DNA of 64,000 nt from Dichetophora obliterata. Lineage: Eukaryota > Arthropoda > Insecta > Diptera > Sciomyzidae. The stretch's first letter is position 1. Every line of letters begins with the position of its first letter. Both the position numbers and the translations under genes were made by a program. The DNA lies in assembly GCA_963920525.1 (NCBI GenBank), contig OY986438.1, positions 217,117,396 to 217,181,395 of the forward strand, in the 5' to 3' direction. This document shows positions 36,374 to 48,312 of the stretch, piece after piece. A model generated the notes under the pieces. That model had not been told where the DNA came from and ran no database searches. It worked only from the letters and a program-made list of their open reading frames with translations.

Positions 36374-37972
36374 GGTGCTCATTTTAATGCATGAATCGTC
36401 CTTATCTGATATGTAGTTTTTATTTTAGAAAATAAATAAAAAAAATAAAAATTGACAAAAAAGGGCACATGAAATTAACATGAAATCTAATTTTTAAAAT
36501 TATTTTAAGGATACAGTCTTGTGGGCAGTAGCTTAAGGAACATTTTGATGCATAAATCGTCCTTTTATGATGTATGGTTTAGAAGTTATGGCTAAAAAAT
36601 CAAAAAAATCGCAAAAAACCACGTCAAAAACTATGATTCATGTAAAAAATTTTAACTAAGATTCTTGAAAAAAAATCAAAATCCAGAAAAATTTTTTCTG
36701 AATATGCAGTCTTGTGTATATATGTATTAGAAACAATTTGGTGTATAAATCGTCCTTGTAGGATGTATGGTTTGCGAGTTATGACGGAAAAAGCACATGT
36801 TTTTGGCCAGCTTCCACTCCAAAAAGTGTTCTACAACTCCTAACTACAAGAGATAGAGCAAACGGCATTTGGACAAAGGAGTATCCCTTCTTAAGGACGA
36901 AGACCTGGTGCTCATTTTAATGCATGAATCGTCCTTATCTGATATGTAGTTTTTATTTTAGAAAATAAATAAAAAAAATAAAAATTGACAAAAAAGGGCA
37001 CATGAAATTAACATGAAATCTAATTTTTAAAATTATTTTAAGGATACAGTCTTGTGGGCAGTAGCTTAAGGAACATTTTGATGCATAAATCGTCCTTTTA
37101 TGATGTATGGTTTAGAAGTTATGGCTAAAAAATCAAAAAAATCGCAAAAAACCACGTCAAAAACTATGATTCATGTAAAAAATTTTAACTAAGATTCTTG
37201 AAAAAAAATCAAAATCCAGAAAACTTTTTTCTGAATATGCAGTCTTGTGTATATATGTATTAGAAACAATTTGGTGTATAAATCGTCCTTGTAGGATGTA
37301 TGGTTTGCGAGTTATGACGGAAAAAGCACATGTTTTTGGCCAGCTTCCACTCCAAAAAGTGTTCTACAACTCCTAACTACAAGAGATAGAGCAAACGGCA
37401 TTTGGACAAAGGAGTATCCCTTCTTAAGGACGAGGACCTGGTGCTCATTTTAATGCATGAATCGTCCTTATCTGATATGTAGTTTTTATTTTAGAAAATA
37501 AATAAAAAAAATAAAAATTGACAAAAAAGGGCACATGAAATTAACATGAAATCTAATTTTTAAAACTATTTTAAGGATACAGTCTTGTGGGCAGTAGCTT
37601 AAGGAACATTTTGATGCATAAATCGTCCTTTTATGATGTATGGTTTAGAAGTTATGGCTAAAAAATCAAAAAAATCGCAAAAAACCACGTCAAAAACTAT
37701 GATTCGTGTAAAAAATTTTAAATAAGATTCTTGAAAAAAAATCAAAATCCAGAAAAGTTTTTTCTGAATATGCAGTCTTGTGTATATATGTATTAGAAAC
37801 AATTTGGTGTATAAATCGTCCTTGTAGGATGTATGGTTTGCGAGTTATGACGGAAAAAGCACATGTTTTTGGCCAGCTTCCACTCCAAAAAGTGTTCTAC
37901 AACTCCTAACTACAAGAGATAGAGCAAACGGCATTTGGACAAAGGAGTATCCCTTCTTAAGGACGAGGACCT
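35892..37972. repeat. 2,081-bp four-unit block, copy 1
   Basis: Unit starts are 35892 (482 bp), 36374, 36907 and 37440. The same series returns at 39572-41652, an offset of 3,680 bp. Shared markers are the 51-bp deletion, GAAAAATTTTTTC in the second unit, GACGAAGACC at its end, and GAAAAGTTTTTT in the fourth. Private changes here are GGTTTTGAAG near 36045, and AAAACTATTTT, ATTCGTG and TTAAATAAG in the fourth unit. The TTAAATAAG change removes a minus-strand stop and opens a chance frame of 67 codons, not a gene. Confidence 0.85.
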
Positions 37973-39571
37973 GGTGCTCATTTTAATGCATGAATCGTCC
38001 TTATCTGATATGTAGTTTTTATTTTAGAAAATAAATAAAAAAAATAAAAATTGACAAAAAAGGGCACATGAAATTAACATGAAATCTAATTTTTAAAATT
38101 ATTTTAAGGATACAGTCTTGTGGGCAGTAGCTTAAGGAACATTTTGATGCATAAATCGTCCTTTTATGATGTATGGTTTAGAAGTTATGGCTAAAAAATC
38201 AAAAAAATCGCAAAAAACCACGTCAAAAACTATGATTCATGTAAAAAATTTTAACTAAGATTCTTGAAAAAAAATCACATTCCAGAAAACTTTTTTCTGA
38301 ATTTGCAGTCTTGTGTATACATGTATTAGAAACAATTTGGTGTATAAATCGTCCTTGTAGGATGTATGGTTTGCGAGTTATGACGGAAAAAGCACATGTT
38401 TTTGGCCAGCTTCCACTCCAAAAAGTGTTCTACAACTCCTAACTACAAGAGATATAGCAAACGGCATTTGGACAAAGGAGTATCCCTTCTTAAGAACGAG
38501 GACCTGGTGCTCATTTTAATGCATGAATCGTCCTTATCTGATATGTAGTTTTTATTTTAGAAAATAAATAAAAAAAATAAAAATTGACAAAAAATGGCAC
38601 ATGAAATTAACATGAAATCTAATTTTTAAAATTATTTTAAGGATACAGTCTTGTGGGCAGTAGCTTAAGGAACATTTTGATGCATAAATCGTCCTTTTAT
38701 GATGTATGGTTTAGAAGTTATGGCTAAAAAATCAAAAAAATCGCAAAAAACCACGTCAAAAACTATGATTCATGTAAAAAATTTTAACTAAGATTCTTGA
38801 AAAAAAATCAAAATCCAGAAAAGTTTTTTCTGAATATGCAGTCTTGTGTATATATGTATTAGAAACAATTTGGTGTATAAATCGTCCTTGTAGGATGTAT
38901 GGTTTGCGAGTTATGACGGAAAAAGCACATGTTTTTGGCCAGCTTCCACTCCAAAAAGTGTTCTACAACTCCTAACTACAAGAGATAGAGCAAACGGCAT
39001 TTGGACAAAGGAGTATCCCTTCTTAAGGACGAGGACCTGGTGCTCATTTTAATGCATGAATCGTCGTTATCTGATATGTAGTTTTTATTTTAGAAAATAA
39101 ATAAAAAAAATAAAAATTGACAAAAAAGGGCACATGAAATTAACATGAAATCTAATTTTTAAAATTATTTTAAGGATACAGTCTTGTGGGCAGTAGCTTA
39201 AGGAACATTTTGATGCATAAATCGTCCTTTTATGATGTATGGTTTAGAAGTTATGGCTAAAAAATCAAAAAAATCGCAAAAAACCACGTCAAAAACTATG
39301 ATTCATGTAAAAAATTTTAACTAAGATTCTTGAAAAAAAATCAAAATCCAGAAAAGTTTTTTCTGAATATGCAGTCTTGTGTATATATGTATTAGAAACA
39401 ATTTGGTGTATAAATCGTCCTTGTAGGATGTATGGTTTGCGAGTTATGACGGAAAAAGCACATGTTTTTGGCCAGCTTCCACTCCAAAAAGTGTTCTACA
39501 ACTCCTAACTACAAGAGATAGAGCAAACGGCATTTGGACAAAGGAGTATCCCTTCTTAAGGACGAGGACCT
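37973..39571. repeat. three 533-bp units
   Basis: Unit starts are 37973, 38506 and 39039. The pair 37973/38506 (CTGAATTTG unit, then an AAAATGGCAC/GAAAAGTTTTTT unit) repeats the pair type seen at 31093/31626 and 34293/34826. Private changes are GTATACATG near 38316, GATATAGC near 38451, TTAAGAACG near 38492 and TCGTCGTTATC near 39061. Confidence 0.83.
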
Positions 39572-40053
39572 GGTGCTCATTTTAATGCATGAATCGTCCT
39601 TATCTGATATGTAGTTTTTATTTTAGAAAATAAATAAAAAAAATAAAAATTGACAAAAAAGGGCACATGAAATTAACATGAAATCTAATTTTTGATGCAT
39701 AAATCGTCCTTTTATGATGTATGGTTTAGAAGTTATGGCTAAAAAATCAAAAAAATCGCAAAAAACCACGTCAAAAACTATGATTCATGTAAAAAATTTT
39801 AACTAAGATTCTTGAAAAAAAATCAAATTCCAGAAAAGTTTTTTCTGAATATGCAGTCTTGTGTATATATGTATTAGAAACAATTTGGTGTATAAATCGT
39901 CCTTGTAGGATGTATGGTTTGCGAGTTATGACGAAAAAAGCAAATGTTTTTGGCCAGCTTCCACTCCAAAAAGTGTTCTACAACTCCTAACTACAAGAGA
40001 TAGAGCAAACGGCATTTGGACAAAGGAGTATCCCTTCTTAAGGACGAGGACCT
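39572..40053. repeat. 482-bp deletion unit
   Basis: Same TTTTTGATGCAT junction near 39692 and the same ATCAAATTCC and GACGAAAAAAGC markers as at 35892. Confidence 0.92.
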
Positions 40054-41652
40054 GGTGCTCATTTTAATGCATGAATCGTCCTTATCTGATATGTAGTTTT
40101 TATTTTAGAAAATAAATAAAAAAAATAAAAATTGACAAAAAAGGGCACATGAAATTAACATGAAATCTAATTTTTAAAATTATTTTAAGGATACAGTCTT
40201 GTGGGCAGTAGCTTAAGGAACATTTTGATGCATAAATCGTCCTTTTATGATGTATGGTTTAGAAGTTATGGCTAAAAAATCAAAAAAATCGCAAAAAACC
40301 ACGTCAAAAACTATGATTCATGTAAAAAATTTTAACTAAGATTCTTGAAAAAAAATCAAAATCCAGAAAAATTTTTTCTGAATATGCAGTCTTGTGTATA
40401 TATGTATTAGAAACAATTTGGTGTATAAATCGTCCTTGTAGGATGTATGGTTTGCGAGTTATGACGGAAAAAGCACATGTTTTTGGCCAGCTTCCACTCC
40501 AAAAAGTGTTCTACAACTCCTAACTACAAGAGATAGAGCAAACGGCATTTGGACAAAGGAGTATCCCTTCTTAAGGACGAAGACCTGGTGCTCATTTTAA
40601 TGCATGAATCGTCCTTATCTGATATGTAGTTTTTATTTTAGAAAATAAATAAAAAAAATAAAAATTGACAAAAAAGGGCACATGAAATTAACATGAAATC
40701 TAATTTTTAAAATTATTTTAAGGATACAGTCTTGTGGGCAGTAGCTTAAGGAACATTTTGATGCATAAATCGTCCTTTTATGATGTATGGTTTAGAAGTT
40801 ATGGCTAAAAAATCAAAAAAATCGCAAAAAACCACGTCAAAAACTATGATTCATGTAAAAAATTTTAACTAAGATTCTTGAAAAAAAATCAAAATCCAGA
40901 AAACTTTTTTCTGAATATGCAGTCTTGTGTATATATGTATTAGAAACAATTTGGTGTATAAATCGTCCTTGTAGGATGTATGGTTTGCGAGTTATGACGG
41001 AAAAAGCACATGTTTTTGGCCAGCTTCCACTCCAAAAAGTGTTCTACAACTCCTAACTACAAGAGATAGAGCAAACGGCATTTGGACAAAGGAGTATCCC
41101 TTCTTAAGGACGAGGACCTGGTGCTCATTTTAATGCATGAATCGTCCTTATCTGATATGTAGTTTTTATTTTAGAAAATAAATAAAAAAAATAAAAATTG
41201 ACAAAAAAGGGCACATGAAATTAACATGAAATCTAATTTTTAAAATTATTTTAAGGATACAGTCTTGTGGGCAGTAGCTTAAGGAACATTTTGATGCATA
41301 AATCGTCCTTTTATGATGTATGGTTTAGAAGTTATGGCTAAAAAATCAAAAAAATCGCAAAAAACCACGTCAAAAACTATGATTCATGTAAAAAATTTTA
41401 ACTAAGATTCTTGAAAAAAAATCAAAATCCAGAAAAGTTTTTTCTGAATATGCAGTCTTGTGTATATATGTATTAGAAACAATTTGGTGTATAAATCGTC
41501 CTTGTAGGATGTATGGTTTGCGAGTTATGACGGAAAAAGCACATGTTTTTGGCCAGCTTCCACTCCAAAAAGTGTTCTACAACTCCTAACTACAAGAGAT
41601 AGAGCAAACGGCATTTGGACAAAGGAGTATCCCTTCTTAAGGACGAGGACCT
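39572..41652. repeat. 2,081-bp four-unit block, copy 2
   Basis: Unit starts are 39572 (482 bp), 40054, 40587 and 41120, matching 35892-37972 unit for unit. The 482-bp unit has a private AAAGCAAATG near 39940. The block is followed directly by a third 482-bp unit at 41653. Confidence 0.85.
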
Positions 41653-42134
41653 GGTGCTCATTTTAATGCATGAATCGTCCTTATCTGATATGTAGTTTTT
41701 ATTTTAGAAAATAAATAAAAAAAATAAAAATTGACAAAAAAGGGCACATGAAATTAACATGAAATCTAATTTTTGATGCATAAATCGTCCTTTTATGATG
41801 TATGGTTTAGAAGTTATGGCTAAAAAATCAAAAAAATCGCAAAAAACCACGTCAAAAACTATGATTCATGTAAAAAATTTTAACTAAGATTCTTGAAAAA
41901 AAATCAAATTCCAGAAAAGTTTTTTCTGAATATGCAGTCTTGTGTATATATGTATTAGAAACAATTTGGTGTATAAATCGTCCTTGTAGGATGTATGGTT
42001 TGCGAGTTATGACGAAAAAAGCACATGTTTTTGGCCAGCTTCCACTCCAAAAAGTGTTCTACAACTCCTAACTACAAGAGATAGAGCAAACGGCATTTGG
42101 ACAAAGGAGTATCCCTTCTTAAGGACGAGGACCT
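41653..42134. repeat. 482-bp deletion unit
   Basis: Third copy, with the junction near 41774 and the same two linked markers. Confidence 0.92.
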
Positions 42135-44266
42135 GGTGCTCATTTTAATGCATGAATCGTCCTTATCTGATATGTAGTTTTTATTTTAGAAAATAAATAA
42201 AAAAAATAAAAATTGACAAAAAAGGGCACATGAAATTAACATGAAATCTAATTTTTAAAATTATTTTAAGGATACAGTCTTGTGGGCAGTAGCTTAAGGA
42301 ACATTTTGATGCATAAATCGTCCTTTTATGATGTATGGTTTAGAAGTTATGGCTAAAAAATCAAAAAAATCGCAAAAAACCACGTCAAAAACTATGATTC
42401 ATGTAAAAAATTTTAACTAAGATTCTTGAAAAAAAATCAAAATCCAGAAAACTTTTTTCTGAATATGCAGTCTTGTGTATATATGTATTAGAAACAATTT
42501 GGTGTATAAATCGTCCTTGTAGGATGTATGGTTTGCGAGTTATGACGGAAAAAGCACATGTTTTTGGCCAGCTTCCACTCCAAAAAGTGTTCTACAACTC
42601 CTAACTACAAGAGATAGAGCAAACGGCATTTGGACAAAGGAGTATCCCTTCTTAAGGACGAGGACCTGGTGCTCATTTTAATGCATGAATCGTCCTTATC
42701 TGATATGTAGTTTTTATTTTAGAAAATAAATAAAAAAAATAAAAATTGACAAAAAAGGGCACATGAAATTAACATGAAATCTAATTTTTAAAATTATTTT
42801 AAGGATACAGTCTTGTGGGCAGTAGCTTAAGGAACATTTTGATGCATAAATCGTCCTTTTATGATGTATGGTTTAGAAGTTATGGCTAAAAAATCAAAAA
42901 AATCGCAAAAAACCACGTCAAAAACTATGATTCATGTAAAAAATTTTAACTAAGATTCTTGAAAAAAAATCAAAATCCAGAAAACTTTTTTCTGAATATG
43001 CAGTCTTGTGTATATATGTATTAGAAACAATTTGGTGTATAAATCGTCCTTGTAGGATGTATGGTTTGCGAGTTATGACGGAAAAAGCACATGTTTTTGG
43101 CCAGCTTCCACTCCAAAAAGTGTTCTACAACTCCTAACTACAAGAGATAGAGCAAACGGCATTTGGACAAAGGAGTATCCCTTCTTAAGGACGAGGACCT
43201 GGTGCTCATTTTAATGCATGAATCGTCCTTATCTGATATGTAGTTTTTATTTTAGAAAATAAATAAAAAAAATAAAAATTGACAAAAAAGGGCACATGAA
43301 ATTAACATGAAATCTAATTTTTAAAATTATTTTAAGGATACAGTCTTGTGAACAGTAGCTTAAGGAACATTTTGATGCATAAATCGTCCTTTTATGATGT
43401 ATGGTTTAGAAGTTATGGCTAAAAAATCAAAAAAATCGCAAAAAACCACGTCAAAAACTATGATTCATGTAAAAAATTTTAACTAAGATTCTTGAAAAAA
43501 AATCAAAATCCAGAAAACTTTTTTCTGAATATGCAGTCTTGTGTATATATGTATTAGAAACAATTTGGTGTATAAATCGTCCTTGTAGGATGTATGGTTT
43601 GCGAGTTATGACGGAAAAAGCACATGTTTTTGGCCAGCTTCCACTCCAAAAAGTGTTCTACAACTCCTAACTACAAGAGATAGAGCAAACGGCATTTGGA
43701 CAAAGGAGTATCCCTTCTTAAGGACGAGGACCTGGTGCTCATTTTAATGCATGAATCGTCCTTATCTGATATGTAGTTTTTATTTTAGAAAATAAATAAA
43801 AAAAATAAAAATTGACAAAAAAGGGCACATGAAATTAACATGAAATCTAATTTTTAAAATTATTTTAAGGATACAGTCTTGTGGGCAGTAGCTTAAGGAA
43901 CATTTTGATGCATAAATCGTCCTTTTATGATGTATGGTTTAGAAGTTATGGCTAAAAAATCAAAAAAATCGCAAAAAACCACGTCAAAAACTATGATTCA
44001 TGTAAAAAATTTTAACTAAGATTCTTGAAAAAAAATCAAAATCCAGAAAACTTTTTTCTGAATATGCAGTCTTGTGTATATATGTATTAGAAACAATTTG
44101 GTGTATAAATCGTCCTTGTAGGATGTATGGTTTGCGAGTTATGACGGAAAAAGCACATGTTTTTGGCCAGCTTCCACTCCAAAAAGTGTTCTACAACTCC
44201 TAACTACAAGAGATAGAGCAAACGGCATTTGGACAAAGGAGTATCCCTTCTTAAGGACGAGGACCT
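41653..44266. repeat. 482-bp unit plus four uniform 533-bp units
   Basis: Unit starts are 41653 (482 bp), 42135, 42668, 43201 and 43734. The 482-bp unit is 2,081 bp after the one at 39572, as in a tandem duplication of the four-unit block. However, the units after it all carry CAAAATCC and GAAAACTTTTTTC and lack the GAAAAATTTTTTC marker, so the rest differs. The only private change I noticed is GTGAACAGTAG near 43350. Confidence 0.82.
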
Positions 44267-46289
44267 GGTGCTCATTTTAATGCATGAATCGTCCTTATCT
44301 GATATGTAGTTTTTATTTTAGAAAATAAATAAAAAAAATAAAAATTGACAAAAAAGGGCACATGAAATTAACATGAAATCTAATTTTTAAAATTATTTTA
44401 AGGATACAGTCTTGTGGGCAGTAGCTTAAGGAACATTTTGATGCATAAATCGTCCTTTTATGATGTATGGTTTAGAAGTTATGGCTAAAAAATCAAAAAA
44501 ATCGCAAAAAACCACGTCAAAAACTATGATTCATGTAAAAAATTTTAACTAAGATTCTTGAAAAAAAATCAAAATCCAGAAAACTTTTTTCTGAATATGC
44601 AGTCTTGTGTATATATGTATTAGAAACAATTTGGTGTATAAATCGTCCTTGTAGGATTTATGGTTTGCGAGTTATGACGGAAAAAGCACATGTTTTTGGC
44701 CAGCTTCCACTCCAAAAAGTGTTCTACAACTCCTAACTACAAGAGATAGAGCAAACGGCATTTGGACAAAGGAGTATCCCTTCTTAAGGACGAGGACCTG
44801 GTGCTCATTTTAATGCATGAATCGTCCTTATCTGATATGTAGTTTTTATTTTAGAAAATAAATAAAAAAAATAAAAATTGACAAAAAAGGGCACATGAAA
44901 TTAACATGAAATCTAATTTTTAAAATTATTTTAAGGATACAGTCTTGTGGGCAGTAGCTTAAGGAACATTTTGATGCATAAATCGTCCTTTTATGATGTA
45001 TGGTTTAGAAGTTATGGCTAAAAAATCAAAAAATCGCAAAAAACCACGTCAAAAACTATGATTCATGTAAAAAATTTTAACTAAGATTCTTGAAAAAAAA
45101 TCAAACTCCAGAAAAGTTTTTTCTGAATATGCAGTCTTGTGTATATATGTATTAGAAACAATTTGGTGTATAAATCGTCCTTGTAGGATGTATGGTTTGC
45201 GAGTTATGACGGAAAAAGCACATGTTTTTGGCCAGCTTCCACTCCAAAAAGTGTTCTACAACTCCTAACTACAAGAGATAGAGCAAACGGCATTTGGACA
45301 AAGGAGTATCCCTTCTTAAGGACGAGGACCTGGTGCTCATTTTAATGCATGAATCGTCCTTATCTGATATGTAGTTTTTATTTTAGAAAATAAATAAAAA
45401 AAATAAAAATTGACAAAAAAGGGCACATGAAATTAACATGAAATCTAATTTTTAAAATTATTTTAAGGATACAGTCTTGTGGGCAGTAGCTTAAGGAACA
45501 TTTTGATGCATAAATCGTCCTTTTATGATGTATGGTTTAGAAGTTATGGCTAAAAAATCAAAAAAATCGCAAAAAACCACGTCAAAAACTATGATTCATG
45601 TAAAAAATTTTAACTAAGATTCTTGAAAAAAAATCAAAATCCAGAAAACTTTTTTCTGAATATGCAGTCTTGTGTATATATCTACAACTCCTAACTACAA
45701 GAGATAGAGCAAACGGCATTTGGACAAAGGAGTATCCCTTCTTAAGGACGAGGACCTGGTGCTCATTTTAATGCATGAATCGTCCTTATCTGATATGTAG
45801 TTTTTATTTTAGAAAATAAATAAAAAAATAAAAATTGACAAAAAAGGGCACATGAAATTAACATGAAATCTAATTTTTAAAATTCTTTTAAGGATACAGT
45901 CTTGTGGGCAGTAGCTTAAGGAACATTTTGATGCATAAATCGTCCTTTTATGATGTATGGTTTAGAAGTTATGGCTAAAAAATCAAAAAAATCGCAAAAA
46001 ACCACGTCAAAAACTATGATTCATGTAAAAAATTTTAACTAAGATTCTTGAAAAAAAATCAAAATCCAGAAAACTTTTTTCTGAATATGCAGTCTTGTGT
46101 ATATATGTATTAGAAACAATTTGGTGTATAAATCGTCCTTGTAGGATGTATGGTTTGCGAGTTATGACGGAAAAAGCACATGTTTTTGGCCAGCTTCCAC
46201 TCCAAAAAGTGTTCTACAACTCCTAACTACAAGAGATAGAGCAAACGGCATTTGGACAAAGGAGTATCCCTTCTTAAGGACGAGGACCT
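44267..46289. repeat. 2,023-bp higher-order repeat, copy 1 (4 units)
   Basis: Unit starts and lengths are 44267 (533), 44800 (532), 45332 (426) and 45758 (532). The order and lengths recur at 46290. Shared markers are GTAGGATTTATGG in the first unit (near 44655 and 46678), a shortened A run before TCGC plus ATCAAACTCC in the second, the 107-bp deletion in the third, and AATTCTTTTAAGG with a 7-A tract in the fourth. Confidence 0.88.
45332..45757. repeat. 426-bp deletion unit (107-bp loss)
   Basis: After GTCTTGTGTATATAT the sequence jumps to CTACAACTCC near 45681, removing the start of segment C: its AATCGTCC box, the left arm and most of the loop region of the inverted repeat. At most one T is shared at the break. 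The upstream part is the CAAAATCC/GAATATG type. Three further copies lie at 47355, 50446 and 54603, each followed by a unit with a 7-A tract and AATTCTTTTAAGG, so the pair has been amplified together. Confidence 0.92.
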
Positions 46290-48312
46290 GGTGCTCATTT
46301 TAATGCATGAATCGTCCTTATCTGATATGTAGTTTTTATTTTAGAAAATAAATAAAAAAAATAAAAATTGACAAAAAAGGGCACATGAAATTAACATGAA
46401 ATCTAATTTTTAAAATTATTTTAAGGATACAGTCTTGTGGGCAGTAGCTTAAGGAACATTTTGATGCATAAATCGTCCTTTTATGATGTATGGTTTAGAA
46501 GTTATGGCTAAAAAATCAAAAAAATCGCAAAAAACCACGTCAAAAACTATGATTCATGTAAAAAATTTTAACTAAGATTCTTGAAAAAAAATCAAAATCC
46601 AGAAAACTTTTTTCTGAATATGCAGTCTTGTGTATATATGTATTAGAAACAATTTGGTGTATAAATCGTCCTTGTAGGATTTATGGTTTGCGAGTTATGA
46701 CGGAAAAAGCACATGTTTTTGGCCAGCTTCCACTCCAAAAAGTGTTCTACAACTCCTAACTACAAGAGATAGAGCAAACGGCATTTGGACAAAGGAGTAT
46801 CCCTTCTTAAGGACGAGGACCTGGTGCTCATTTTAATGCATGAATCGTCCTTATCTGATATGTAGTTTTTATTTTAGAAAATAAATAAAAAAAATAAAAA
46901 TTGACAAAAAAGGGCACATGAAATTAACATGAAATCTAATTTTTAAAATTATTTTAAGGATACAGTCTTGTGGGCAGTAGCTTAAGGAACATTTTGATGC
47001 ATAAATCGTCCTTTTATGATGTATGGTTTAGAAGTTATGGCTAAAAAATCAAAAAATCGCAAAAAACCACGTCAAAAACTATGATTCATGTAAAAAATTT
47101 CAACTAAGATTCTTGAAAAAAAATCAAACTCCAGAAAAGTTTTTTCTGAATATGCAGTCTTGTGTATATATGTATTAGAAACAATTTGGTGTATAAATCG
47201 TCCTTGTAGGATGTATGGTTTGCGAGTTATGACGGAAAAAGCACATGTTTTTGGCCAGCTTCCACTCCAAAAAGTGTTCTACAACTCCTAACTACAAGAG
47301 ATAGAGCAAACGGCATTTGGACAAAGGAGTATCCCTTCTTAAGGACGAGGACCTGGTGCTCATTTTAATGCATGAATCGTCCTTATCTGATATGTAGTTT
47401 TTATTTTAGAAAATAAATAAAAAAAATAAAAATTGACAAAAAAGGGCACATGAAATTAACATGAAATCTAATTTTTAAAATTATTTTAAGGATACAGTCT
47501 TGTGGGCAGTAGCTTAAGGAACATTTTGATGCATAAATCGTCCTTTTATGATGTATGGTTTAGAAGTTATGGCTAAAAAATCAAAAAAATCGCAAAAAAC
47601 CACGTCAAAAACTATGATTCATGTAAAAAATTTTAACTAAGATTCTTGAAAAAAAATCAAAATCCAGAAAACTTTTTTCTGAATATGCAGTCTTGTGTAT
47701 ATATCTACAACTCCTAACTACAAGAGATAGAGCAAACGGCATTTGGACAAAGGAGTATCCCTTCTTAAGGACGAGGACCTGGTGCTCATTTTAATGCATG
47801 AATCGTCCTTATCTGATATGTAGTTTTTATTTTAGAAAATAAATAAAAAAATAAAAATTGACAAAAAAGGGCACATGAAATTAACATGAAATCTAATTTT
47901 TAAAATTCTTTTAAGGATACAGTCTTGTGGGCAGTAGCTTAAGGAACATTTTGATGCATAAATCGTCCTTTTATGATGTATGGTTTAGAAGTTATGGCTA
48001 AAAAATCAAAAAAAATCGCAAAAAACCACGTCAAAAACTATGATTCATGTAAAAAATTTTAACTAAGATTCTTGAAAAAAATTACATTCCAGAAAACTTT
48101 TTTCCGAATATGCAGTCTTGTGTATATATGTATTAGAAACAATTTGGTGTATAAATCGTCCTTGTAGGATGTATGGTTTGCGAGTTATGACGGAAAAAGC
48201 ACATGTTTTTGGCCAGCTTCCACTCCAAAAAGTGTTCTACAACTCCTAACTACAAGAGATAGAGCAAACGGCATTTGGACAAAGGAGTATCCCTTCTTAA
48301 GGACGAGGACCT
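46290..48312. repeat. 2,023-bp higher-order repeat, copy 2
   Basis: Unit starts are 46290, 46823, 47355 (426) and 47781. Unit 46823 has a private ATTTCAACTAAG near 47099. The last unit differs from its copy-1 partner in the second half of segment B: it reads GAAAAAAATTACATTCC and CCGAATATG, as in units 50872 and 55029, where the partner reads ATCAAAATCC and CTGAATATG. The fourth unit is therefore a mosaic or a switch point into the next repeat family. Confidence 0.86.
47355..47780. repeat. 426-bp deletion unit
   Basis: Same TATATCTACAACTCC junction, near 47704. It belongs to both the 2,023-bp and the 3,090-bp repeat families. Confidence 0.92.

Noticed and set aside
37599..37802. Minus-strand open frame of 67 codons
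   Set aside because: It also starts at TTG inside a satellite unit. The frame stays open because TTAAATAAG replaces TTAACTAAG, turning a TAG stop into TAT. Sister units are closed, so this is chance.
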